Below are positions 7,319 to 14,597 of a stretch of DNA of 64,000 nucleotides, piece after piece (the stretch's first letter is position 1; each line of letters starts with the position of its first letter). The DNA comes from Gloeocapsopsis dulcis (GTDB taxonomy: Bacteria; Cyanobacteriota; Cyanobacteriia; Cyanobacteriales; Chroococcidiopsidaceae). The translations under genes were made by a program, and so were the position numbers. A model generated the notes under the pieces. That model had not been told where the DNA came from, ran no database searches, and saw only the letters and a list, made by a program, of their open reading frames with translations. The DNA is taken from NCBI RefSeq assembly GCF_032163395.1, contig NZ_CP119968.1, forward strand, positions 3,932,001 through 3,996,000, read 5' to 3'.

Positions 7319-7897
7319 ATGCATAGTCAATTCCACGACTTCATTTTCAAGCTTTTACCAGATCATGGTGTTGACTTTTCTGAAGTTGACAGACAACTCA
7401 AAAAACGAGAAGTCCGCAAAGGGGAATATTTATTCAGAGAAGGAGATGTTTGGCAATTTGTTGGTTTTATTGTTAAAGGCTGCTTCCGTGTCTTTTTCCT
7501 CAAAAATGAAAAGGAGATTACATTCGACTTTTTCTGTGAAAATCGTTGCATTGTGGATTACGAAAGCTACTTCCGAAAACACTCGACTAAATTTTATTTT
7601 CAAGCTGTTGAGATATCAGAATTACTGATTCTGAATGAGTCCTGCATTCAGGGATTGTTTGAAGCTCCGCAGAACGGACAACGACTACAAAAAATTCTTT
7701 TAGAGAATCTATTTTTCAGATTTCGTGACAAATTGCTCTCGCTTTACACCGAGGAACCGGAAGAGCGATATCTCAACTTGCTTCAAAGTGAGCCAGAGCT
7801 TTTACAACGGGTGCCTCAATACTATTTAGCTTCCTACCTGGGAATTGAGCCAGAATCTTTGAGTCGTTTGAAGCGACGCATTGCGTCACGCTTATAA
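7319..7897 (+). CDS. Crp/Fnr-family cyclic-nucleotide-binding-type regulator
   Basis: 192 residues. The N-terminal half is a cyclic-nucleotide-binding beta-roll (REVRKGEYLFREGD, FIVKGCFRVFF). The C-terminal part has a short recognition region, RVPQYYLASYLGIEPESLSRL, where the usual Crp helix-turn-helix lies. The layout (no classical Fnr cysteines, LGIEPESLSRLRR-type end) is the form abundant in Bacteroidetes and in some cyanobacterial accessory DNA. Such proteins sense a small molecule or redox state and control nearby genes. The SDR gene starts 93 bp downstream on the same strand, so it is the likely target; this is inference from position only. Confidence 0.82.
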   Translation: MHSQFHDFIFKLLPDHGVDFSEVDRQLKKREVRKGEYLFREGDVWQFVGFIVKGCFRVFFLKNEKEITFDFFCENRCIVDYESYFRKHSTKFYFQAVEISELLILNESCIQGLFEAPQNGQRLQKILLENLFFRFRDKLLSLYTEEPEERYLNLLQSEPELLQRVPQYYLASYLGIEPESLSRLKRRIASRL

Positions 7898-7990
7898 GAC
7901 AAACTCTGCGCTTCTTAACCGTAAGTCAATGACATGCGATCGCAGTGTTGCATAAGGTTGAAGCATCTTCTCTCTTGAATTCGCAGAATT

Positions 7991-8857
7991 ATGGAAACTT
8001 CGCTTCAGCAGTCAAAGCGATTGCCATCAAATCAAAAAGTTGTGCTGGTTACAGGTGCTTCATCAGGATTTGGACGTGCGATCGCAACATTACTTGCTCA
8101 GCAGGGAATGACTGTGTTTGGGACGAGTCGAAATCCCGACACTTACTTAACGAATGAGTTTGAATTATTACCTTTAGACGTGCGTTCAATGGATTCACTC
8201 AAGGCTTGCCTCAAAACAATTCTTCAACACATGAACTGCTTAGATGTTCTCATCAACAATGCTGGATATGCAACATTTGGAGCGATCGAGGAAACATCAT
8301 TGACCGAAGCGAAAGCCCAATTTGAAACCAACTTCTTCGGAGTTGCCAGCACGATCCAAGCCATTTTACCCATCATGCGACAACAAGGCAGCGGACATAT
8401 TATCAACATCAGTTCTCTTTCTGGCTTGGCTCCGGTTCCATTTCATGGGTACTACTCTGCGAGTAAACATGCTCTGGAAGCCTATAGTGAGGCGCTATAT
8501 CACGAAGTCAAACCACTCAATATTCGAGTTTCTCTAGTCGAGCCACAAGCATTTAATACTGGAATTCAAATGCAACCACCACAAAATCTTATGCCAATCT
8601 ATGATATTGGTCGGCAGAAAGTAGTTGGTAACATCGAAGACTCAATTCGCACTGGACAAAGCCCAACAATGGTCGCAGAGTTAGTTTTGCAAATTCTCAC
8701 TAGCTCATCCCCACGATTGCGATACCGTGCCGGAAACCTTGCCAAAGTGTTTCATTTAGCACGACGGTTACTGCCAGAGCCAGTATACGAGCAAATTGTC
8801 CGATATCACTTCAAGCTAGACGCGACATCAAGCAAGTTTCGTCCTAGCAACGCTTGA
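7991..8857 (+). CDS. Short-chain dehydrogenase/reductase (SDR)
   Basis: 288-residue classical SDR. The NAD(P)-binding motif TGASSGFG is at residues 21-28, NNAG at about 90-93, the catalytic serine in INISSLSG near 137-140, and the YSASK motif (Tyr about 154, Lys about 158). SDR enzymes oxidise or reduce alcohols, ketones or sugars with NAD(P)(H); the substrate is not evident. The gene follows the Crp/Fnr-like regulator with a HIP1 site between. It is followed 15 bp later by copy C of the argZ-tail repeat. The first 15 residues are not part of the fold, so a later start is possible, but no better ATG is seen. Confidence 0.9.
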   Translation: METSLQQSKRLPSNQKVVLVTGASSGFGRAIATLLAQQGMTVFGTSRNPDTYLTNEFELLPLDVRSMDSLKACLKTILQHMNCLDVLINNAGYATFGAIEETSLTEAKAQFETNFFGVASTIQAILPIMRQQGSGHIINISSLSGLAPVPFHGYYSASKHALEAYSEALYHEVKPLNIRVSLVEPQAFNTGIQMQPPQNLMPIYDIGRQKVVGNIEDSIRTGQSPTMVAELVLQILTSSSPRLRYRAGNLAKVFHLARRLLPEPVYEQIVRYHFKLDATSSKFRPSNA

Positions 8858-8872
8858 AGCAATTGATAGCCA

Positions 8873-9169
8873 AATATAAATAATCCATTAGTGGCTACAA
8901 AATTGAGCGATCGCACTTCAGTAGAATCAGTTGATGTCGTTACCGATGTCGGCTTATTCCTCAGTTTATTGGTGCAACAATTAGAGCGATTAACAAGTCC
9001 GTATCACGTAGCACAGATGGTTTAATCGAGATTATGTAGGGCGAGCAATGCTCACCTTGTTTATTTAAATTAAAACTTTATAGCAGTCCAGTTTCAGTAA
9101 GTTTTAATCAGTAAATTTTAATAAAATATATTTTAAGGTGGGGTTAGAAGCACGTTTTTTAAGACTTTT
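8873..9169 (+). repeat. argZ-tail repeat, copy C
   Basis: Matches argZ from the NP codons to the stop (TAA 9023-9025) and about 145 bp beyond, including the GGCGAGC-AAT-GCTCACC hairpin (9040-9056). It still reads in frame as the ArgZ C-terminus (TKLSDRTSVESVDVVTDVG and so on to HVAQMV). Differences from argZ are mostly at third positions (about eight silent, about four replacing), as expected of a diverged functional allele rather than an old duplicate. The right part is shortened and reorganised near 9100. Confidence 0.8.
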
Positions 9170-9313
9170 ATGCTCACCTCAGACCATTCATATGAGCAAC
9201 CGGACGCAAAGACTGCTGCTTCTGCCTTGACTCGAATTACGTCAAATGAGTTCGAGGGGAAATGGAATCAGATTCGTAGCAATCCATCAGGAAAACGTGG
9301 AAGTGTAGCCTAG
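9170..9313 (+). CDS. Small hypothetical protein (47 residues)
   Basis: An open frame MLTSDHSYEQPDAKTAASA to GKRGSVA that starts exactly where argZ-tail copy C ends. No family is recognised and no clear ribosome site is present. It may be a fragment of a lost gene. It is hydrophilic, with no membrane segment. Confidence 0.2.
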   Translation: MLTSDHSYEQPDAKTAASALTRITSNEFEGKWNQIRSNPSGKRGSVA

Positions 9314-9341
9314 CAGACCTCTGAGGCAAACAGTTGTGGTA

Positions 9342-9674
9342 TCAGTAGAGTTCTAAGCAATGCAGACTTAAGTTATCTAGAAGTTCTTGAATGGCTTCTG
9401 CCCCTGAACGAAGCAAAGCTTCAACTTGTGTTGTTGGTGCATTCCCGCAACGGAGCCATATCACTTTGGGTGGTGAACCATACAAGCGGCTTCTCTCTGC
9501 AAAATCCGCATCTTGAGTGACGATACAAAAGTTATTCATTCTGGCAAATTCCCATATTTCAGTGTCGGTTCTCTCTTCCAGTCCATGAAACTGAACATGA
9601 CACGAATCAGGGAACACATCTGCCAGTCGAGTTGTAAGCTTGTAGCTCAAATTTTGATCAAACAGCAGCTTCAA
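9342..9674 (-). CDS. DUF5615 PIN-like toxin
   Basis: 110 residues beginning MKLLFDQNLSYKL with the acidic PIN-like residue Asp6, then VTQDADF (about 52-58), the second acidic cluster of the DUF5615 family. These proteins are PIN-fold RNases paired with DUF433 antitoxins. The ATG overlaps the stop of the upstream DUF433 gene by 4 bp (ATGA), the usual translationally coupled arrangement. Unlike its neighbours, the pair is on the minus strand, which is common for toxin-antitoxin cassettes with their own promoter. Cutting of RNA is inferred from the family. Confidence 0.85.
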   Translation of the reverse strand: MKLLFDQNLSYKLTTRLADVFPDSCHVQFHGLEERTDTEIWEFARMNNFCIVTQDADFAERSRLYGSPPKVIWLRCGNAPTTQVEALLRSGAEAIQELLDNLSLHCLELY

Positions 9675-9901
9675 GCAGCACCTACCGAAGCAACCAAACG
9701 ATGTTCACGGTCAGCGGCGAATTCTAAACAAGCTCTGATATCTTCTTCTGTTAATTCGGGAAAGTCATCTAGAATCTCAGCATGAGACATACCAGCCGCC
9801 AGCCAGCCCAAAACATCGTATACGGTGATTCGCATCCGTCTAATACAGGGTTTGCCGCCTCGCTTGTCTGGTTCAATTGTAATGATGTCGCGATAGCTCA
9901 T
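9671..9901 (-). CDS. DUF433 antitoxin
   Basis: 76 residues from the ATG at 9901: MSYRDIITIEPDKRGGKPCI, then the DUF433 pattern RMRITVYDVLGWLAAGMSH and FPELTEEDIRACLEFA. The domain is a winged helix-like antitoxin or regulator. The open frame extends to 10033, but that extra part reads through candidate attC site d, so the later start is preferred; a start at 9919 (MQPITTM) is also possible. It is the first gene of the operon and probably autoregulates it together with DUF5615. Confidence 0.82.
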   Translation of the reverse strand: MSYRDIITIEPDKRGGKPCIRRMRITVYDVLGWLAAGMSHAEILDDFPELTEEDIRACLEFAADREHRLVASVGAA

Positions 9902-9943
9902 AGTGGTTATAGGCTGCATAGTTATGTTTCTAAGTCTAGAGCA

Positions 9944-10028
9944 GCCTAACACCGCGCTGCAACGGACGGGCAGGAGAGCTTGGTAGTGTCTCAAGGTTAC
10001 TAGCCCCCGTTGAGCTTCACCGTTATGC
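9944..10028 (+). repeat. attC site d (strong)
   Basis: R'' box GCCTAAC (9944-9950), R' box GTTATGC (10022-10028), 85 bp. Left arm GCTGCAACGGACGGG pairs with CCCCCGTTGAGC, leaving one extra G and an extra AC on the left, the extrahelical bases that define attC. Orientation is the same as sites e and g although the adjacent toxin-antitoxin genes run the other way. Confidence 0.8.
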
Positions 10029-10083
10029 AGCATGACATATTGATGCCCAAGGCTTGAGGCTGGAATCAGGATTACTTAAGTAA

Positions 10084-10350
10084 TTAGAACAATTTCAAGA
10101 TAGTTCAACAAGACTGATTCTTTCTGAAATAGTAAAAGAAGAAACGTTATCGCATCTCATAAAAAAAGCGAAAGATGCACAAAAGGAAATCGAAAACTCA
10201 GTCGTTAACCCAGTAGTGGTGACAAAATTGAGCGATCGCGGTTCAGTAGAATCAGGTGGTGTCGTTACCGATGTCAGTTTATTCCTCAGTTTGTTGTTGC
10301 AACAACTAGATCGATTAACAAGTCCATATCATGTAGCTCAAATGGTTTAA
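10084..10350 (+). pseudogene. PIN-like (DUF4935-type) fragment fused in frame to the ArgZ tail
   Basis: An open stretch runs from just after the stop at 10081-10083 to TAA 10348-10350. The first 40 codons read LEQFQDSSTRLILSEIVKEE and on to QKEIENSV, resembling an internal segment of PIN-like DUF4935 proteins. From GTT at 10204 it continues without a shift into copy D of the ArgZ C-terminus (VNPVVVTKLSDRGSVES... HVAQMV). No ATG or GTG start with a ribosome site precedes it, so it is treated as a broken chimaera. The DUF4935 assignment rests on a short, weak resemblance. Confidence 0.45.
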
Positions 10351-10603
10351 TCTAGGCTATCTAAGGTGGGCATTGCTCACCTTATTTATTTAAATTACAA
10401 CTTTATAGCAGTTCAGTTTCATAGGTTTTAATCAACACAAGCGTTATTTCTAACTCGGACAGTTAACAATTAAAAGACTATCATTTAAGTAGACTTCAAG
10501 GCGAGTTTAGAAACACAGTTTTTTAAGACTTTTTCCACAGAATGATATCCGGAAAAATTCTTGATAGTATAATTAGTAAGTATAATATCCAGAAAGTTTC
10601 TGC
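10204..10603 (+). repeat. argZ-tail repeat, copy D
   Basis: Collinear with argZ 4489-4893 over its whole length, with scattered substitutions and few indels. It starts at GTTAACCCAG and ends at the same CAGAAAGTTTCTGC. The terminator hairpin (10365-10381) is retained. It has a serine in place of glycine in VVTDVSLF. Confidence 0.85.
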
Positions 10604-10642
10604 TTTTTATCCCGTATAGGATAGATAGACAGAAACTTTCTG
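10590..10642. repeat. 13-bp inverted repeat at the end of copy D
   Basis: CAGAAAGTTTCTG (10590-10602) and CAGAAACTTTCTG (10630-10642) are perfect inverted repeats, with an inner TATCC/GGATA stem. The first arm is shared with copy A; the second arm is found only here. The group II intron begins 14 bp later. Confidence 0.6.
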
Positions 10643-10951
10643 TGTAACAAATAGTTGTGCATGCGACTCGAAGTCGTTCGGGGGAGTTGGAAAGACACCA
10701 AAAGCCCTGTTGTGCCAGTGTTCAGGCAGAGGTCCGCCATGGAATGTTCAACCAGTAATGGGAGGGCAACATCAGCAGACAAGGTTAAAGGTCCAACAAG
10801 CCAGGAGCCAAACCAGGTGAGAGGGCAAGGGCAAGATTGCTAAGGACAACGCAAGTGAATCCTTGATGAGGCTTCGTTAATTTATGAGTCTCGAAATGGC
10901 TGAGACGAGAGTGTTGGGGGATTTAGGAATCGGTAGCGTCTAAATATCGAT

Positions 10952-12287
10952 TCCCTTGGCAACCGCTAGCAGCAAGACGGGTACAGATTGCGAAACGCAA
11001 CGGCAAATACCGCCCACTGGGAATTCCCAGCATCATCGACCGTTGTTTGCAAGCGATAGTGAAAGCGGCATTAGAACCCTGTTGGGAAGCACAATTTGAA
11101 TCGACCAGTTACGGGTTTCGCCCTGGTCGCAGTGTACATGATGCCATTGCTCGCCTCTATGTCAGCGCCAATGTAAACAATCGCCAGAAGTGGGTTCTAG
11201 AGGCGGACATTGCCGGATGTTTTGACACCATTGACCATCATGTGTTGCAGCACGGGCATCCCGCCCAGGGGTTAATTGCCCAATGGCTCGCAGCAGGATA
11301 TGTGGAAAATGCCGCTTTTCATCCCACCCAAGCAGGCACTCCCCAAGGCGGCATTGTTTCCCCGCTTTTGGCGAATGTGCTGCATGGCATGGAAACAGCA
11401 CTGGGAATCACGCGCTCTGCCCAAGGCTGTGTGAAAAAAACGGTGAAACGAGTGCTCGTGCGCTATGCCGACGACTTTGTGGTTGTCTGTGATAGCAAAG
11501 CCGAGGCAGAACAAGCCCAAGTTGACCTTCAACGCTTCCTCAAGTTAAGAGGATTGGAACTATCCGAAAAGAAAACTCGCATTGTCCATTTATCAGAAGG
11601 ATTTGACTTTGTGGGCTTCAATGTGCAGCACTATCCCAGCCAAAACACTCGCACAGGATGGAAACTGCTGATTAAGCCTGCAAAACAAAGCGTGGCAACA
11701 TTTCGAGAGAAACTGCGCGCCACCTTTAAGCGACTTCACCGCAGCAATGCCCAGTGTGCGATCAAAGTTCTCAACCCGATTCGGCGCGGTTGGGCAAACT
11801 ACTATCGAAACGCAGTGAGTTCAGAAGTGTTTCACCACCTGGAACACTACGTCTTCTGGAAACTCAGACGCTGGATTAGCAAAACCCATCCCAATAAGTC
11901 CTGCGGGTGGCGTGAGCGCCGTTACTGGGCGCATCATCCTGCCTACCCCGGCAGTCAATGGAGCTTTGTGGACAAAGTACTTTATCGCATCGGCTATACC
12001 CGCAACGGCACACCTTGATTCGAGGGGATGCCAGCCCGGATAATCCTGCCATCAAAAACTACTTTGAGCAGCGAACAAAACAGTCGAGGCAAATAGGGGA
12101 GTATCCTCAAGCGGTGCAACGGGTCATCCAGCACCAGCAAGCCCCGTGTCCTAACTGTGGACAATCGCTCTTTAATGGCGAAGACATCCACATTCATCAC
12201 AAAGTCCCACGTCAACAAGGCAAAACCAATCACACTGCTCATCTCATTGCACTACATTTGGTGTGTCACGCACAATTACATCGGTAG
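10952..12287 (+). pseudogene. Group II intron reverse transcriptase/maturase, truncated and frameshifted
   Basis: The frame can be read from about 10952 (YRFPWQPLAARRVQIAKRNG) through RPLGIPSIIDR, SYGFRPGRSVHDA, a shortened FDTIDHHVLQ region, GTPQGGIVSPLLAN and the active-site VRYADDF (polymerase Asp pair), then the maturase X region (RRGWANYYRN). It stops at 12016-12018 after RNGTP. The +1 frame continues from about 12000 (LIRGDASPDNPAIKNYF) to an HNH endonuclease domain with CPNCGQ, HIHHKVP and LHLVCHAQLH, ending at 12287. So one frameshift separates maturase and HNH parts, and the N-terminal RT0/RT1 region is missing. Similar full-length proteins are near 550-600 residues. An uninterrupted piece from TTG 11047 to 12018 (323 residues) is open. 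Confidence 0.85.
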
Positions 12288-12303
12288 GCTGTAGAAATTG
12301 CTT

Positions 12304-12337
12304 GAGCCGTGTACAGTGAAAGTTGTCCGCACGGTTC
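12304..12337 (+). ncRNA. Group II intron domain V
   Basis: 34-nt hairpin GAGCCGTG... GTGAAAG... CACGGTTC, with the GAAA tetraloop-like turn and the AGC-type lower stem expected of domain V, the catalytic core of the intron. Confidence 0.85.
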
Positions 12338-12519
12338 TGAGGGGAGGGAGGGAGATATAGCTAAAACTCACTCCTTTACCCGACTGCTTCATATTTCAGT
12401 TGGAACGGTAGCTTGATATTGTCTGTCAAAATCCACCGCTGCCAAGTTATCTTGAAGTTGTTTGGTAATAGCAACTATAGAACGTCTGGTCTGAAGCGTT
12501 AAAAAAAAAGGGCTTACTC

Positions 12520-13146
12520 ATGGGCGTTTCCGTACTCTACAGCGCAATTCCTCCTAACAGTTCGCTGTACGCACGTCTTCGGCAAGAAAAGGTACTCAGC
12601 ATCCTTATGGTTTCTCTTTTTCCCTATGGTTGTGGCATTTTTCGCTTTTTTGAAATTGAGCCTGAAGAGATTGATGAAATCCTTGAAGATATTATCGAAA
12701 GACATCACGCGACATTTGGATCTGAGCTAGAAGCAAATCAAGCAATTGCTGAATTTCGGTCTGAGTTGAGTCGTACTCGTCAAGCCTATCCAGGGATTGA
12801 AGATAGAATAGCATCGCTGGAAAAATCATCTGTTGAGATTGAGGAACGTTTATTGCATGAGTTAACGAGAAGACAGGTTACGAATGCTAGTGGGATTGTT
12901 CAAAGACTCATGTTCGGAGATCAAACGCTCGCCCCAACTTTGCTGCCAGCAGAGGAATCATTAGGGCTTATATCCTGTGAGCTAGTGAGTGAAGGAGCCA
13001 GCATTTTTCGACAGATCAATCCCGAAACGCTATTTGCAAGAGATGAAGGTTGGGAAGGATGGTGCCTTGACCACTTGGAACGGTGGAGAGGTTTATATCT
13101 TTCAGCAGACGAGAAAAATGAAGCAATATTGGTTGGAGTTGCTTGA
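12520..13146 (+). CDS. Hypothetical cassette-borne protein
   Basis: 208 residues with no family I can name. It is acidic and mostly helical: FFEIEPEEIDEILEDIIERH (about 45-64) and a charged middle region (RIASLEKSSVEIEERLLHEL). It ends in a Trp-rich segment (GWEGWCLDHLERWRGLYL). No signal peptide or transmembrane helix. Start ATG 12520 follows an A-run and AAGGGC, a fair ribosome site. Its stop lies 11 bp before attC site e, so it sits as a cassette gene. It lies just after the group II intron. Confidence 0.7.
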   Translation: MGVSVLYSAIPPNSSLYARLRQEKVLSILMVSLFPYGCGIFRFFEIEPEEIDEILEDIIERHHATFGSELEANQAIAEFRSELSRTRQAYPGIEDRIASLEKSSVEIEERLLHELTRRQVTNASGIVQRLMFGDQTLAPTLLPAEESLGLISCELVSEGASIFRQINPETLFARDEGWEGWCLDHLERWRGLYLSADEKNEAILVGVA

Positions 13147-13156
13147 GGCGACCGCA

Positions 13157-13240
13157 ATCTAACAACCCCGGCGCAGCGGACTGGTCAAAGTTGATGGTGA
13201 TGCAAAAGTTACTGGCAGCCGCTGGCCGGGAACGTTATAC
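13157..13240 (+). repeat. attC site e (strong)
   Basis: R'' ATCTAAC (13157-13163) and R' GTTATAC (13234-13240), 84 bp. Left CCCGGCGCAGCGGACTGG pairs with GGCAGCCGCTGGCCGGG, leaving an extra G and an extra A on the left: two extrahelical bases, as in classical attC sites. Confidence 0.85.
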
Positions 13241-13255
13241 ATTGGACATTGATTT

Positions 13256-13741
13256 ATGCTAATTATTTTGAATGGAGTACCTAACGCTGGCAAAACATCC
13301 GTGGCTAAAGTTATTCAGGCTAAGATTCCTAATACTGTGCATCTTGAAGTTGATGCCCTCCGAAACATGTATGCATGGATGCCTATCGAGGACGCAATAC
13401 ACATCGCCCTAGAAAATGCCAAGAGTATCATTCCGAACTTCCTTCACAGAGGAATGAACGTAGTGATTGATTATCCTCTCGATCCATATTGGCACTCCTA
13501 TCTAGTCAACGACCTTCCCGAAGGGATTAAGGTTCAAACTTTTACTTTGCGACCTCGACTTGATGTTGTAACCAAAACCCGTGGGGAGAGAGAGATATCT
13601 TCAGAACTCTCAGAAAGGATTCGATATCTTTACGCAACTAACATGAATGATCCATCTTTGGGTGTTTTTATTGATAATTCTGAACTTACCGCAAACGAGA
13701 CAGCGGGTATTCTTTTAGAAGAGATGGGGCTGGATGTATAA
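13256..13741 (+). CDS. P-loop kinase of the AAA/zeta-like type
   Basis: 161 residues. Walker A motif GVPNAGKTS (residues 7-15), a VVIDYPLDPYW segment near 74-84 that may hold the second acidic site, and a basic lid with TRGERE around 117-122. This resembles small P-loop kinases such as chloramphenicol phosphotransferase-like or zeta-like proteins; the substrate is unknown. The start ATG lies 15 bp after attC site e, and the stop overlaps candidate attC f, which makes it a cassette of about 0.55 kb. Confidence 0.8.
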   Translation: MLIILNGVPNAGKTSVAKVIQAKIPNTVHLEVDALRNMYAWMPIEDAIHIALENAKSIIPNFLHRGMNVVIDYPLDPYWHSYLVNDLPEGIKVQTFTLRPRLDVVTKTRGEREISSELSERIRYLYATNMNDPSLGVFIDNSELTANETAGILLEEMGLDV

Positions 13742-13790
13742 CAATCAAGTTGAGCGGACGGTAAACCGCTGCTCATTTTACCCTTTATAC
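13736..13790 (+). repeat. attC-like site f, decayed R' box
   Basis: R'' GTATAAC (13736-13742) faces TTTATAC (13784-13790), where GTTATAC is expected; the G of the crossover triplet is changed. Arms TTGAGCGGACGGT and ACCGCTGCTCA pair with an extra A on the left. Only 55 bp, with a very short loop. The 158 bp to the next gene show nothing clear. Confidence 0.55.
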
Positions 13791-13948
13791 ATACGGTCGC
13801 GCAAAAGTAGGGTGAGTTAGACAGGTAAGGTTAGATTCAGATACGAAGAATTGGCTGTGACTCACACTTTGATGATGACCGTATATGCCCATTTAGAAAA
13901 TGTCAAAGCAGCAGGATAAAGTGGGATAGTTTTGCTTCGAGCAATCAT

Positions 13949-14395
13949 GTGACAAGAGTATATTTAAATACCAGTGCCTACAATCGTCCGTTTGACGATC
14001 AAACTCAGCCTAAAATTTTTCTCGAATCACAAGCTGTAATCATCATCCTGCAAATGATTGAGGTAAAAGAGCTTGAGTTGGTTAGCTCCTTAGTCTTGGA
14101 GTATGAAAATAGCCGCAATCCTTATCCCATCAAGCAGGAGGCAATGAATCGGTATCTTCAGTTAGCTGGATTGAGACAAGAGGTTGATGAAGCGATCCGT
14201 CAGAGAGCCGAGAACCTGGAGCATAATGGATTAAAGGCAATTGATGCATTACACATTGCTTGCGCTGAAGCAGCCAACAGTGACTATTTCATTACCTGTG
14301 ACAAACGGCTGATCAATCGGTGTTCAGGGTTGACAATGCAAGTAATGAATCCCGTCAATTTTGTGTTGGAGATAAGTAGCGATGATCCGGGTTAA
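13949..14395 (+). CDS. PIN-domain protein with Asn in place of the first catalytic Asp
   Basis: 148 residues from GTG 13949. The start MTRVYLNTSAYNRPFDDQ matches the PIN toxins of the VYLDTSVYNRPFDDQ type, except that the first metal-binding Asp is Asn6. Later acidic residues are present: LVLEYE (about 47-52), KAIDALHIACAEA (about 93-105, with Asp96) and FITCDKRL (about 112-119). PIN proteins are Mg-dependent RNases, usually toxins. Loss of the first Asp would be expected to weaken or abolish cutting. It overlaps the next small gene by 14 bp, the typical coupled partner arrangement. The pair ends at attC site g. Confidence 0.8.
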   Translation: MTRVYLNTSAYNRPFDDQTQPKIFLESQAVIIILQMIEVKELELVSSLVLEYENSRNPYPIKQEAMNRYLQLAGLRQEVDEAIRQRAENLEHNGLKAIDALHIACAEAANSDYFITCDKRLINRCSGLTMQVMNPVNFVLEISSDDPG

Positions 14396-14597
14396 AAGTG
14401 AGCAACAAGTCTTGCAAGAAGGGTTGCAGGTTCTTCTATCTAATATGGAACCGTCTAAAGTTGCTCGATTTTGGGCAGCGTGCAATATTGGTTCAGGCGA
14501 CTACCTAAGACTCAAGGATGAGTTTTTTGTTCAAGAGTCAGTAGCAAGTTTATACTCCAAAGTTTTAGAGTTTCAGACATTGAAGCGCGAAGCCTAA
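14382..14597 (+). CDS. Small partner of the PIN protein, probable antitoxin
   Basis: 71 residues beginning MIRVKSEQQVLQEGLQVLLS and containing MEPSKVARFWAACNIGSGDYL. Proteins of this type accompany PIN genes in cyanobacteria, usually downstream with overlap, and are presumed antitoxins. No DNA-binding motif is obvious. The stop codon falls inside the R'' box of attC site g (GCCTAAC), as is typical for cassette genes. Confidence 0.65.
   Translation: MIRVKSEQQVLQEGLQVLLSNMEPSKVARFWAACNIGSGDYLRLKDEFFVQESVASLYSKVLEFQTLKREA

Larger units (their letters stand above)
10657..12384 (+). mobile_element. Degenerate group II intron with HNH-type reverse transcriptase remains
   Basis: The 5' end is at GTGCATGCGACTCGAAG, similar to the GUGCGAC start of bacterial introns. 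The segment 10657-10950 matches ribozyme domains I-III. Domain V is clear at 12304-12337 (GAGCCGTGTACAGTGAAAG... CACGGTTC, 34 nt). A domain VI-like stem follows, with the 3' end at about 12384 (CCCGAC). The encoded protein is truncated at its N-terminus and frameshifted, so independent mobility is unlikely. The exact 5' base is uncertain by a few positions. Confidence 0.82.

Noticed and set aside
7128-7628. Plus-strand frame overlapping the Crp/Fnr gene
   Set aside because: Out-of-frame shadow; the regulator in the other frame has clear domains.
12385-12519. A possible attC split by the group II intron (AACGGTAG and CACCGCTGCCAAGTTATC)
   Set aside because: The left arm is too long and its boxes do not match once the exons are joined.
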